The position numbers were made by a program, and so were the translations under genes. Of a stretch of DNA of 64,000 nt, positions 42,776 through 51,923 are shown one piece after another. Under the pieces are notes generated by a model. It did not search any database, was not told where the DNA came from, and saw nothing but the letters and a program-made list of their open reading frames with translations. The stretch is from Neobacillus sp. Marseille-Q6967. Its GTDB lineage: Bacteria > Bacillota > Bacilli > Bacillales > Cytobacillaceae. The DNA lies in NCBI RefSeq assembly GCF_946151075.1, contig NZ_CAMGZB010000001.1, positions 1,912,001 through 1,976,000 of the forward strand. The letters are read 5' to 3'. The number at the start of each line of letters is the position of its first letter. Position 1 is the first letter of the stretch.

Positions 42776-45037
42776 TTGGCGTATAGAAAATGGGTCGTAT
42801 TTGTTTTACTATTCACTTTATGTATTTTTCCGACATTTGCTTATGCTGATTCATCTGCGGATTTTGAATCGACAGAATCTATATCAGTTAAACTAAAGCG
42901 GTTTTTGGGAAACCAAACGGAAATTTCGTTAGCCATAAACGGTAAATATTTAATTAATAACTCAGAAGAAATTACTGAAGGGAAAAGTTATAAAGTTAGA
43001 GTTGAAAATGGGACAACCTTAGTATTATATGAGAATGGTGCTAAATTGGGAACTTATCAAAATAGCTTTCTCATTACTCCAATTCAATATGGTATAAATA
43101 ATTATTCGGTCATCAACGGCCGAAATTATTTAGGAAATATAGAATTTACCATTGAAAGTGGAAGCTATGTTCGTCCAATTAATACGTTGCCGCTTGAAGA
43201 TTATCTAAAAGGCGTTGTACCTGGTGAGATGCCTGCAGGGTGGTCAGTAGAAGCCTTGAAGGCACAGGCAGTTGCAGCACGAACTTATGTAAAATCAAAA
43301 TCAGGGGCAGTGATCGACGATACTATTAGCTATCAGGCATATGATGGATATATTTGGGGATCAAGCCTTTATAAAAATTCGAATGCAGCAGTGGAAGAAA
43401 CAGCAGGGAAAGTCTTAAGATATAACGGAAATCTTATTTCTGCTGTGTATTCTTCTAGCAATGGCGGATTTATTGAGTCGAATGCGAATTATTGGGGTAC
43501 ACCCCAAGTTCCATATTTAATTGCTAAAAGGGATCCATATGATCCGAAAATTTCATGGAATATCGCATTAAACAAACAACAGATTAATACTTCACAATTA
43601 GATTTAGTTCATCCAGAAAAATGGTGGAATAGTGTTTCTGAAGCACAGGCTGCTACAACGGAACTTAGTGGGATTAAAAACTATGTAAAGAGCAACACAG
43701 GTGCTTCCGATATTAAAGTTACCGGTATTTCCAAGGTAAGCTTTGCTGATGAATTTACTCGTACCTCTTCTGGAGAATCTACGGGTTACCGGACTAAAGG
43801 AACGATTCATGTTGAATATTTTAAGAAGGACAGTGCCGGTAATTATGTGAGAACACTACCGGGTGAGTTGCCTGACAACTACTCCACAACCATTGCTGGA
43901 GCTACACGTTATGAGACAAGTGTTGAAATATCAAAAGCAGGTTGGTCCGGTACAGCTGATGCCGTAGTATTAGGCAGAGGTGATGTGCATGTGGATGCCA
44001 TTACCGGTGCTGTTTTAGCTAAGAAGTATAACGCACCGTTATTGCTTACGACTTCAACGGCTATGCCGAATGTAGTATTAACTAGAATAAAAGAATTAAA
44101 TCCTAAGCAAATCTATTTACTCGGTGGAAAAGCGGCTATTTCTGAGAACGTTGAAAAGACATTAGTCAGTCAAGGCTATCAAGTGGTTCGCGTAAATGGC
44201 GAAACTCGATACGATACTTCAGTAGAAATAGCAAAGAAAACAGAGACTTTTTCTGAAGTCTTTATTACAAATGGTGCGGACAGTTCACCGGATGCCCTTT
44301 CAATTGCATCCTATGCAGCAAGTAAACAAATTCCGATCATCCTAGCGAACACAAATTGGCTAAGTGATCGTACAGTTGAACTATTAAAAGAAAAAAAGAT
44401 TAGTAAAGTTACGATCATTGGCGGAACGTCTGCTGTTTCTACAAATATTGAAAACAAGCTGAAGTCAATTGGTATCAACAATATTGAACGAATTAGCGGC
44501 GAAACACGATTTGATACGAGTATCGCCATCGCGAATAAATACTCTTTTAACAAGAATAAAGTTTATTTTGCACAAGGCAGAGTCTTTATTGATGCTTTAC
44601 CAGGAGCTGTATTAGCAGCTTACCAAGACGCACCAGTAATTTTAACCGAGAAAAACAGCCTTCCACAAGTAACCAAGCAATGGATTCAATCATTAGGGTT
44701 CAGACCTTCGATTGTTTATCTAGGCGGAGAAGATGCAATCTCCAAATCAGCCCGCGATCAAATTAAAGGCGCGTTGATTGGCGACATCAAGAAATTCACA
44801 TTTGAATTAAATGACACGAAAATCAGTGTACTAAGAAGTATGATGGGAGTGTCCAAATTCAAGAGCTACCTCATCACAAATGTAGCGGAAAATTCATCTC
44901 AGTTTATTATTAACGGTCTTGGCTATGGTCATGGCGTTGGAATGAGTCAGTATGGTGCAAAAGCGATGGCTGAACAAGGTTTTAGATACGATCAAATCCT
45001 AGGACACTATTATCCTAATACAAACTTAACAAATTAA
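42776..45037 (+). CDS. SpoIID/LytB-family protein with nested CWB2 triplet
   Basis: 753 residues, TTG start after GGGGAGTGG. Signal peptide 1-24 (FAYA-DSS). The SpoIID/LytB domain begins at about 125 (LPLEDYLKGVVPGEMPAGWS, then EALKAQAVAARTYV with the catalytic-type Glu150 region) and resumes at about 670 to end in GLGYGHGVGMSQYGAKAMAE and HYYPNTN. Between them (about 366-667) lie three CWB2 repeats (TTIAGATRYETS, VRVNGETRYDTS, ERISGETRFDTS). SpoIID is a lytic transglycosylase acting on stripped glycan; LytB is the modifier of the LytC amidase in B. subtilis. The nested repeats divide the domain as in the nucleotidase at 27441. Confidence 0.93.
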   Translation: MAYRKWVVFVLLFTLCIFPTFAYADSSADFESTESISVKLKRFLGNQTEISLAINGKYLINNSEEITEGKSYKVRVENGTTLVLYENGAKLGTYQNSFLITPIQYGINNYSVINGRNYLGNIEFTIESGSYVRPINTLPLEDYLKGVVPGEMPAGWSVEALKAQAVAARTYVKSKSGAVIDDTISYQAYDGYIWGSSLYKNSNAAVEETAGKVLRYNGNLISAVYSSSNGGFIESNANYWGTPQVPYLIAKRDPYDPKISWNIALNKQQINTSQLDLVHPEKWWNSVSEAQAATTELSGIKNYVKSNTGASDIKVTGISKVSFADEFTRTSSGESTGYRTKGTIHVEYFKKDSAGNYVRTLPGELPDNYSTTIAGATRYETSVEISKAGWSGTADAVVLGRGDVHVDAITGAVLAKKYNAPLLLTTSTAMPNVVLTRIKELNPKQIYLLGGKAAISENVEKTLVSQGYQVVRVNGETRYDTSVEIAKKTETFSEVFITNGADSSPDALSIASYAASKQIPIILANTNWLSDRTVELLKEKKISKVTIIGGTSAVSTNIENKLKSIGINNIERISGETRFDTSIAIANKYSFNKNKVYFAQGRVFIDALPGAVLAAYQDAPVILTEKNSLPQVTKQWIQSLGFRPSIVYLGGEDAISKSARDQIKGALIGDIKKFTFELNDTKISVLRSMMGVSKFKSYLITNVAENSSQFIINGLGYGHGVGMSQYGAKAMAEQGFRYDQILGHYYPNTNLTN
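43871..44776 (+). repeat. Three CWB2 repeats nested in the SpoIID/LytB domain
   Basis: Three units of about 100 codons, each with a TRYETS-like start, a D-A(L/I)xxA motif, an ILLT-like strand and a closing LGG/IGG. They split the SpoIID/LytB fold between its N-terminal catalytic part and its C-terminal GHGVGMSQYGA motif. Confidence 0.85.
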
Positions 45038-45040
45038 TAG

Positions 45041-45076
45041 AAAGGGTGAGAACAAGCTGTTCTCACCCTTTTTTTG
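45041..45076 (+). terminator. Terminator after the SpoIID/LytB gene
   Basis: AAAGGGTGAGAAC (45041-45053) pairs with GTTCTCACCCTTT (45059-45071) followed by T6. Confidence 0.88.
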
Positions 45077-45124
45077 TAAAAACATGTTATCCTTAAAGTA
45101 GATAAATTTTGGAAGGGGATTGTA

Positions 45125-46939
45125 ATGTTTAAAAAGATACTAATAGGAATTACTACTGCTATTCTATTTTTCTTTTCAGGTGCCAGTAGTAGTTTTGCAG
45201 AGACTTCATTTACCGAAACAAACTATCAAAATCCACCGTATCACGAGATTAATAAGCTTCTGACAGAGGCGGCACTTAAATGGGAGATACCTCCAGAGAT
45301 TGTAAAAGCACTGGCCTATCAAGAGAGTAGCTGGCATCAATTTGAAAACGGAGCACCTAAGGTTTCTGATGATGGCGGCATTGGGATTATGCAGGTAACG
45401 AACGATTCTAGATTTAATCAAGAACGTTTGAAAACAGATATCCAATATAATATTAATGCAGGCCTACAAAAGCTGGATGAAAAGTTTAGAGGGGTTGACG
45501 GAAAGCTCCCCACTGTTAATAATAATGAGCGCGATATTCTAGAAAATTGGTATTTTGCCGTCCTTGCATACAATGGAAAGGTTCCGAGCAACAGTCCGAT
45601 TTTCAAGGAAGATGGCAGCAGGAACACAAAAAGCTATCAAGAAAGATTATATGCGGAGATAGAAAACAAGAATCCAGGTATGGGAATCTATCCAATACCT
45701 TTTGATTTCCAAACGAGTGATTTTACTTATACAGAAAATCCTCCGTTACTTTATTTTAATAGAGATTCTTATCAAATTCCGTATCATTTGGTCCATACAA
45801 CGAAACATACTTTTAACCCAAATGATATTGTTCTTTCAGCAGCAGGAGCTAATTTTAGGAATGCACCTACCTCCGAATCTAGTAGTATCAAAAAGCTTCC
45901 GACTGGAAAAAAAGAGGCTGTTACTATTTTAGAGCGATTTGTTTATGATGAGTCATCATCTCAAGATATGCGTAATAAACAATTTGTCTGGTACAAAGTA
46001 AAGCTTCAGGACAGAACGATTGGATACACCGCTTCAAGTGAATTGCAGCCTCTAGGGAAAAGAATTTCAGGTGAAACACGTTTTGAAACAGCTGTTGCTA
46101 TTTCACAGGAAGGCTGGAAGAATGGTGCAGATACTGTTGTAATTGCAAGAGGATACGACTTCCCTGATGCTTTAGCGGGTACACCTCTTGCTTATCAGCT
46201 TGATGCACCAATGCTGCTCACCCGTGATAACAATTTAACGGAAGCAACAAAGAACGAGATTACTAGGTTAAAAGCAAAGAATGTGATTATCCTTGGAAGT
46301 TCAGATGCCATTCGTCCTAATGTCGAAAATCAATTGAAAGACATGGGCTTGCAGGTAACTCGAATTGGTGGAGTGGACCGATTTGATACTGCTAATCAGA
46401 TTGCTGAAAAAATGCCTATTAAAGGGGATACTGCTATCGTAGCATTTGGATTTAACTTTCCGGATGCACTGACCATAGCACCATACGCAGCCAAAATGGG
46501 TTATCCCATCTTCCTTTCAAGAACAGAAACCATTTCTGAATCAACGAAGAATGCTCTAAAAAACTATAAGCATACCATCGTAGTCGGCAGTGAAGATGTT
46601 CTAAGTGATAAAGTTATGAATCAGTTGAATGATCCTGTTCGATATGGCGGCTTGAACCGCTTCGAAACCAATTTCAATATTGTCAATAACTTATTCAAAG
46701 GTGAAAATGGTAAGGCCTATATTGCAACAGGCTACAATTTTGCCGATGCTTTAACCGGAGCAGTATTGGCAGCCAAGAATAATGCTCCGCTGCTTCTCAC
46801 TTATCCGACACAAGTTCCGGACCCGATCAAAAATGCGATCATGACGAAAAAACTTTATTATTACAACTTCCTTGGAGGAAGTGATGTAGTCGGTGTAGAA
46901 AACCAAATCGCAGATCTTTTTCAAAAGATAGAGTACTAG
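45125..46939 (+). CDS. Lytic transglycosylase with SH3 and three CWB2 repeats
   Basis: 604 residues. Signal peptide 1-25 (SSFA-ETS). SLT domain (35-190): catalytic Glu67 in AYQESSW, GGIGIMQVT (84-92), NINAGLQKLDEKF and AVLAYNG, all classic. An SH3-like domain follows (230-310; GANFRNAPTSESSSIKKLP and IGYTASSEL). Three CWB2 repeats fill 312-604 (KRISGETRFETA, TRIGGVDRFDTA, VRYGGLNRFETN). It cuts the MurNAc-GlcNAc bond to give anhydro-muropeptides. RBS GGAAGGGG. Transcribed alone between terminators. Confidence 0.94.
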   Translation: MFKKILIGITTAILFFFSGASSSFAETSFTETNYQNPPYHEINKLLTEAALKWEIPPEIVKALAYQESSWHQFENGAPKVSDDGGIGIMQVTNDSRFNQERLKTDIQYNINAGLQKLDEKFRGVDGKLPTVNNNERDILENWYFAVLAYNGKVPSNSPIFKEDGSRNTKSYQERLYAEIENKNPGMGIYPIPFDFQTSDFTYTENPPLLYFNRDSYQIPYHLVHTTKHTFNPNDIVLSAAGANFRNAPTSESSSIKKLPTGKKEAVTILERFVYDESSSQDMRNKQFVWYKVKLQDRTIGYTASSELQPLGKRISGETRFETAVAISQEGWKNGADTVVIARGYDFPDALAGTPLAYQLDAPMLLTRDNNLTEATKNEITRLKAKNVIILGSSDAIRPNVENQLKDMGLQVTRIGGVDRFDTANQIAEKMPIKGDTAIVAFGFNFPDALTIAPYAAKMGYPIFLSRTETISESTKNALKNYKHTIVVGSEDVLSDKVMNQLNDPVRYGGLNRFETNFNIVNNLFKGENGKAYIATGYNFADALTGAVLAAKNNAPLLLTYPTQVPDPIKNAIMTKKLYYYNFLGGSDVVGVENQIADLFQKIEY

Positions 46940-46964
46940 GACCGCGTTTATTTGGAACAATCAG

Positions 46965-46999
46965 CTAAGCCCCTCTCAAAGTGAGAGGGGCTTAGTTTA
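46965..46999. terminator. Bidirectional terminator between convergent wall-hydrolase genes
   Basis: A perfect 14-bp stem (46965-46978 with 46982-46995, CTAAGCCCCTCTCA) and a 3-base loop. T-rich on the plus side. Confidence 0.88.
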
Positions 47000-47833
47000 T
47001 TTCATTCTCCATTCTGATGCTTCTTCTGGAGTTAATAATCGATTGTAATGTCCTTTGGAATCTAAGAAATTTTTAGCATCCTTAAAGTTCGCCATGCCTG
47101 TATCAAATGGGCCGATCAGGAAGACAACCGAACCATCAGAACCTCGTTTGGCATCAAAGTTATGGCCGGTTCTAAATAAATAATCGTGTACCTCTTGCAA
47201 AGGTTGTCCTGCAAAACCGCCAGTATAAATGTATCTGATTATATTGGTAGGCTGACTTGCTGCCCGCTCACTTTTTCTTTTCAAACCAAACTTTGTTACG
47301 ATTGCATCCGCAATGGCACGGCCTACGGTTGCCCGGTAATTGTTCGTTTTCATTAAAGTTAATTCCTCTGAATTGGTCATAAATCCACCTTCGATTAGAA
47401 GGCTATCCATATTCGTTGTACGCAAAATTTGAAAATCTGCTTCTTTAAGTCCACGATTGCGGCGGTTCGTACGATTAATCACGTAATTGTGAATGTGTAA
47501 AGCTGTATCACGATTTCCTTTTGAAGCAGTAGGATGAACATAGGTTTCAATTCCATTAGCTTCAGCCGGACCCGCATTACCATGGACAGAAATGTGAAGA
47601 TCGGAACCCCACTCATTAACACGTCTGGCGCGCTCAGATAAAGGCACATCTATCCTGCCTGAAGGGTCATCAGCACGAAATTGTGAGACATTTTCGTAAT
47701 GTGAGAGAGCTTCCATGGCGTAACGAACGACTCCATCATTAAAATCCCACTCATACATTGAGTTGTCAGTTGCACGTTTTCCTGGGGTAACTCCGAATCC
47801 AGCGTGTCCTGCATCCCAAGATATTTTTACCAT
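46997..47833 (-). CDS. N-acetylmuramoyl-L-alanine amidase without signal peptide, SPOR-like tail
   Basis: 278 residues. Amidase_3 domain (1-185): His9 in DAGHAGFG, Glu28 in MYEWDFND, His in LHISVHGNAG (about 83), and catalytic Glu in LIEGGFMTN. A C-terminal SPOR-like domain (200-278, with IYTGGFAGQPL, DGSVVFLIGPFD, FLDSKGHYNRLL). There is no signal peptide and no CWB2, unlike its neighbours. Such amidases act either as phage endolysins or as sporulation mother-cell enzymes of CwlC type, released on lysis. No phage genes are near, so the CwlC-like role is favoured. RBS GGAGAGGA. Confidence 0.88.
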   Translation of the reverse strand: MVKISWDAGHAGFGVTPGKRATDNSMYEWDFNDGVVRYAMEALSHYENVSQFRADDPSGRIDVPLSERARRVNEWGSDLHISVHGNAGPAEANGIETYVHPTASKGNRDTALHIHNYVINRTNRRNRGLKEADFQILRTTNMDSLLIEGGFMTNSEELTLMKTNNYRATVGRAIADAIVTKFGLKRKSERAASQPTNIIRYIYTGGFAGQPLQEVHDYLFRTGHNFDAKRGSDGSVVFLIGPFDTGMANFKDAKNFLDSKGHYNRLLTPEEASEWRMK

Positions 47834-47940
47834 TACTTATCCTCTCCTTTAGTAATAGTAAATGAATCTTTGTTCCAGTTTGTGTAGGTCATAAGGGTAA
47901 ATTTTTGACTGGACTATATTCCCATAAAGCAAAATAAAAT

Positions 47941-47964
47941 GGAGGCCCAAAGGAATGAGCCCCC
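47941..47964 (-). terminator. Weak terminator after the subtilisin gene
   Basis: GGAGGCCC (47941-47948) faces GAGCCCCC (47957-47964) with two mismatches; on the minus strand ATTTTATTTT follows. Confidence 0.45.
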
Positions 47965-47978
47965 ATAATTCATTATGA

Positions 47979-50195
47979 TTATTTTTTTATAAACCTTGTG
48001 TTCATTTCTTTGTTCTTAGATTCATACTGCAGGCCTGAAGAATAGGTAAGGTGATAAAAATCATTATATAAAATTTTATCAATTGACCATACAACCGAAG
48101 ACGAGAGGGCAGCTGTTCCACCTAACGTAACCATATCATAATAGAATGAATCATTATTATTTACTTTGGTTTGTAAATATTGATTTGTGGATTGTGGAAT
48201 TCTATCCGCCTCTGTCAAAATAAGTGGATAATTAATCCTTGCTGATAAAGGACCGCCGGCTAGCGCATCAGGGAAGTTTCTGCCCGTTGCAAAGATATAT
48301 CCATCCACTTCTTGATCCCCATTAAAGTAGTTGATTACTTTTGTATTCGTTTCAAATCTGTCGGCACCAGATATTCTTTCTGGATTAGGCAGCTGCTTTA
48401 GAACTTGATCTGATACAGCAGCTGGTCCGCCAATGACGATAGTCTTGCTGAATTGATATTTGTTTAAAAATGCTTTTGTCGATTCAGGAAGGGTGTTGTT
48501 TTCAACAAAAATGATTGGGATCTGTTTGCTTGCTGAGAAAGAAGATACCGAAAGCGCATCAGGGAAATTACGGCCATTGGCAACAATGACTTCTCCGCCT
48601 TTTTTGGCTACATAGTTATTGACTTCCACTGCTGTTTCAAACCGGTCGTCCCCTTGCAAACGATTAACGTTAAACCCGGCGTTCTTCAGTCCATTCAAAA
48701 CAGTATCAGATACTGCTGCTGGTCCGCCTAAAACTAAGATATTATGAATATCCAAGTTTCGAAGAGTATCTACCGTCGATTGACTTAAACGATTTGGATA
48801 GGTTAATAGAATTGGTGCATCAATTGCGTAAGAAAGAGCACCAGCAGATAAACTGTCCGGGAAACTTTGGTTACTCGCAAGAACAGCAAATGTTCCTTCC
48901 TGTCTTAATGAACCTGGATTTAGACCCGCTTCCACTGGTGATAATACCCGGTTGGATGGTCCTTCGGGCCAGCCAGCTTCAGCAATTTGGGTTGATGTTT
49001 CTACGGATGTATTTCCATATAATCGGGAATAATCATTATATAAGTTTACTGATCCTAAAGCGTTAATTCTACCATTCTGAGTATATTCTGCACCGTCAAA
49101 CATATCACTGGAGGCTTCCATAATCCAGCGAACTTGATTATGTGATAGATTAGGATCTTGATTTTTCACAAGAGCAGCCAGTGAGGCTACCATTGGTGAT
49201 GCCATACTCGTTCCACTCATATGTTCATATCCTATAGGAGTACTAGAGTCAAAATAGGAGGGGAAGGTACTAAAAATATTTACCCCTGGAGCCGCAATTG
49301 ATACCCAATCCCCGTAATTAGAGAAATCGGCTAGGCTGTCTGTACTACTGTCAACAGCTGCAACGGAAACTACGTTAGTTAATGCAGCAGGATAAGAATA
49401 CTCTGATGTTCCTTCGTTCCCAGCAGCTGAAACAACTAACACATTCTTGGAGTACGCATAGTCAATTGCATCTTCAACGTAAAAACTATTCTCATTACTT
49501 CCAATACTAATATTGATGACACTTGCACCGTTATCCACTGCATAATAGATACCTTCCGCAATATCGATGCTGCTAATGAATTCGGCATCGCCGACTTTAA
49601 CGGGCATAATCAAAGCCCCTTTTGAGAGGGAAGATACGCCGACGCTATTATTCGTTTGTGCACCAACAATACCAGCGACATGGGTACCATGTCCCACATC
49701 ATCAATTGGCTGTGTTCCAGGAGCCATTGCATTAAATGGTTTATAGATTTGATTTCTTAAATCAGCGTTTGAGGCGTCAATTCCGGAATCGATTACAGCC
49801 ACTATAGGTGTTTTCTTTGGATTTACTACATCCCAAGCTTCCGGCGCTTGAATAAGTGAAAAATCTTTTAACTGCATATTTCGAAAATATTCATCATTGG
49901 TCAGACTTAAATAGTGGAACTGAATTTCTTCTTCTACATATTTAACAGCAGGGTCTTGTTTTAAAGATTTTATAACATTTTTTGCTTGATTTTGAGGTAC
50001 TTCAAGCAGTTTGATATTCTTTCTTTTCTCTTTTACCTTGTAACTTTTAAAATCAAAACTGCTTTTACCATGCTCGTTATACTTTACGACGATTCGTTTA
50101 GTAGATTCATTGTTGTTTTCTGCAAATGCACTTGGTGTGAACGTGTAAAAACAAATTGTGAAAAGTGTAATAACCATTACGAATACTTTTTTCAC
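47979..50195 (-). CDS. Subtilisin-like serine protease with three CWB2 repeats
   Basis: 738 residues from the GTG at 50195, chosen for GAGGGAGAG just ahead and because a clean signal peptide follows (MKKVFVMVITLFTICFYTFT, cleaved after AFA at 25). An I9-like propeptide (34-100), then the S8 catalytic domain (110-385): Asp136 in AVIDSGID, His169 in GHGTHVAGI, Asn in SAAGNEG, Ser330 in GTSMASP. Three CWB2 repeats at about 391-709 and a short basic tail. Secreted, wall-bound protease; possible roles are maturation or turnover of the neighbouring wall enzymes (inference). Monocistronic. Confidence 0.93.
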   Translation of the reverse strand: MKKVFVMVITLFTICFYTFTPSAFAENNNESTKRIVVKYNEHGKSSFDFKSYKVKEKRKNIKLLEVPQNQAKNVIKSLKQDPAVKYVEEEIQFHYLSLTNDEYFRNMQLKDFSLIQAPEAWDVVNPKKTPIVAVIDSGIDASNADLRNQIYKPFNAMAPGTQPIDDVGHGTHVAGIVGAQTNNSVGVSSLSKGALIMPVKVGDAEFISSIDIAEGIYYAVDNGASVINISIGSNENSFYVEDAIDYAYSKNVLVVSAAGNEGTSEYSYPAALTNVVSVAAVDSSTDSLADFSNYGDWVSIAAPGVNIFSTFPSYFDSSTPIGYEHMSGTSMASPMVASLAALVKNQDPNLSHNQVRWIMEASSDMFDGAEYTQNGRINALGSVNLYNDYSRLYGNTSVETSTQIAEAGWPEGPSNRVLSPVEAGLNPGSLRQEGTFAVLASNQSFPDSLSAGALSYAIDAPILLTYPNRLSQSTVDTLRNLDIHNILVLGGPAAVSDTVLNGLKNAGFNVNRLQGDDRFETAVEVNNYVAKKGGEVIVANGRNFPDALSVSSFSASKQIPIIFVENNTLPESTKAFLNKYQFSKTIVIGGPAAVSDQVLKQLPNPERISGADRFETNTKVINYFNGDQEVDGYIFATGRNFPDALAGGPLSARINYPLILTEADRIPQSTNQYLQTKVNNNDSFYYDMVTLGGTAALSSSVVWSIDKILYNDFYHLTYSSGLQYESKNKEMNTRFIKK

Positions 50196-50343
50196 TTCTC
50201 TCCCTCTTCCCAAATAATTATAATTTCTACCATTACTATAGTATAATCTAGTTATTTGATGGAAATCTATCATTATTTACAAAATTTAGTAGTAAAATAT
50301 ACCTTAATTATGTATTTAATAGAAAAAACTAAAATACAAAAAA

Positions 50344-50369
50344 GCTACCTCTTTTATTTAAGAGATAGC
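50344..50369 (-). terminator. Terminator after the UDP-glucose dehydrogenase gene
   Basis: On the minus strand GCTATCTCTT pairs with AAGAGGTAGC around a 6-base loop, followed by TTTTTTG. Confidence 0.85.
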
Positions 50370-50385
50370 CTATGGAAGAAAAAAC

Positions 50386-51693
50386 TTAAGATTTAACAGC
50401 AGGTCTGCCAATCGAAAAGTATTGAATCCCGTTTTTATTGGCCTCATCAAGATTAAAGCAATTTCGGCCGTCAAATACGATTGGGTCACTCATTTTTACT
50501 TTAATGTCAGCTAATTTCAAGTTTTTGATTTCATCCCATTCTGTCAGTATAAAGGCGGCTTCAGAACCTTCTAAAGCCTGCTCTGCTGACGTTGCATAAG
50601 AGATTTTATCTCCAAAAAGTTTTTCTACTTTCGGCATTGCAATCGGATCATAAACGGTAATCTTTGCCCCATCAATCAGTAAGTCTTGTATTAACTGTAA
50701 AGATGCAGCCTCGCGGATATCATCCGTATTTGGTTTAAAGGTTAGACCGAGTAAGGTGGTTCTTTTGTCTGTTAATGACCCAAAATGTTCTTTTGCTTTA
50801 AAGAATAGTCGCTCTTTTTGTATATGATTCACATCAATCAATGATTTTAAGATTTTAAAATCATAATCAAACTCTTTTGCAATATGATTTAATGCATTTA
50901 TATCCTTTGGAAAACATGAGCCGCCAAAGCCGATACCAGCTTGAAGAAACTGCCTTCCAATTCGTCTATCCAGCCCTACACCTGTTGAGACATGGTCGAT
51001 GTTAGCGCCTGCCTTCTCACACAGATTCGCTATTTCATTGATAAAACTAATTTTTAAGGCGAGGAATGAATTGGATGCATATTTAATCATTTCTGCACTG
51101 CGAATATCGGTATGAACAATTGGAAGCTGGAAAGGTGCATAAATTTCCTCTATCCGCTTTCCTGTTTCTTCATTATTTGAGCCAATGACAATCCGATCAC
51201 CATGAAAGGTATCATGGATGGCTGTGCCTTCCCGTAAAAATTCTGGGTTGGAAACAACCTCAACTTTAATGCTAGCAGATACCCGCTCTTGGATTAAGCG
51301 GCCAATGTGTTCGTTTGTTCCTACAGGAACAGTACTTTTAGTTACAACAATAATATCTTTCGTTATATATTCAGCTATTTGGATGGCTGCTTTTTCAAGG
51401 AAGGTTAAATTGGCAGAGCCATCTTCATTGGCAGGAGTTCCAACGGCAATAAAAATGCAATCGGCATTACGATAAGCATCCTCGGGATCGGAGGAAAAGG
51501 TTAGAAGACCTTTGTCAATATTTCGTTGAATAAGCTCATCAAGACCAGGCTCATATATGGGGGAAATCCCTTGGTTGAGCATGGATATTTTTTCTTTATC
51601 GATATCATAGCAATTGATATGATGCCCTATTTCTGAAAGACAAGCTCCTGTAACCAATCCCACATAGCCTGTCCCCGTAATCGTTATATTCAT
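50386..51693 (-). CDS. UDP-glucose 6-dehydrogenase (TuaD/Ugd family)
   Basis: 435 residues; start ATG at 51693 with GAAGGGA 8 bases ahead; a longer in-frame start is out of place relative to the fold. N-terminal Rossmann motif ITGTGYVGLVTGACLSEIGH (4-23), VGTPANEDGSANL, and the catalytic-Cys motif GFGGSCFPKD (about 258-267); C-terminal NTDDIREAAS. It oxidises UDP-glucose to UDP-glucuronate, the acidic sugar of teichuronic acid and related polymers, so the locus may make a uronic-acid polymer. The true substrate could also be UDP-GlcNAc or ManNAc in relatives of the family; the length and motifs favour glucose. Confidence 0.92.
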   Translation of the reverse strand: MNITITGTGYVGLVTGACLSEIGHHINCYDIDKEKISMLNQGISPIYEPGLDELIQRNIDKGLLTFSSDPEDAYRNADCIFIAVGTPANEDGSANLTFLEKAAIQIAEYITKDIIVVTKSTVPVGTNEHIGRLIQERVSASIKVEVVSNPEFLREGTAIHDTFHGDRIVIGSNNEETGKRIEEIYAPFQLPIVHTDIRSAEMIKYASNSFLALKISFINEIANLCEKAGANIDHVSTGVGLDRRIGRQFLQAGIGFGGSCFPKDINALNHIAKEFDYDFKILKSLIDVNHIQKERLFFKAKEHFGSLTDKRTTLLGLTFKPNTDDIREAASLQLIQDLLIDGAKITVYDPIAMPKVEKLFGDKISYATSAEQALEGSEAAFILTEWDEIKNLKLADIKVKMSDPIVFDGRNCFNLDEANKNGIQYFSIGRPAVKS

Positions 51694-51833
51694 TTCATAA
51701 TCCCTTCTTTGTACCAAAATACAACAACCCTTTTATTATAGCTTAAATAAATGAAGTTAGATAATAATTTATTGTTTTAATGGAAGGAAATGCACATACA
51801 GAAAGAGTTTTATTTTTAATCATTCATAAATAT

Positions 51834-51842
51834 TGGTATAAT
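51834..51842 (+). promoter_or_regulatory. Extended -10 promoter of the GT4 operon
   Basis: TTGGTATAAT: an extended -10 at 51834-51842, 82 bases before the start codon, in an A/T-rich region. It should drive the four genes up to the terminator at 55423. Confidence 0.6.
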
Positions 51843-51923
51843 GTCTTTATGTGATTTTTTAGGAGAAAATACGACAAATTCCGCTTAAAAGGGCGGCAAG
51901 AGAGTATACAAGGTGTTGAAGAA

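Noticed and set aside
46997..47833. Phage origin for the amidase without signal peptide
   Set aside because: No holin, tail, integrase or other phage gene is nearby; a mother-cell type amidase is as likely.
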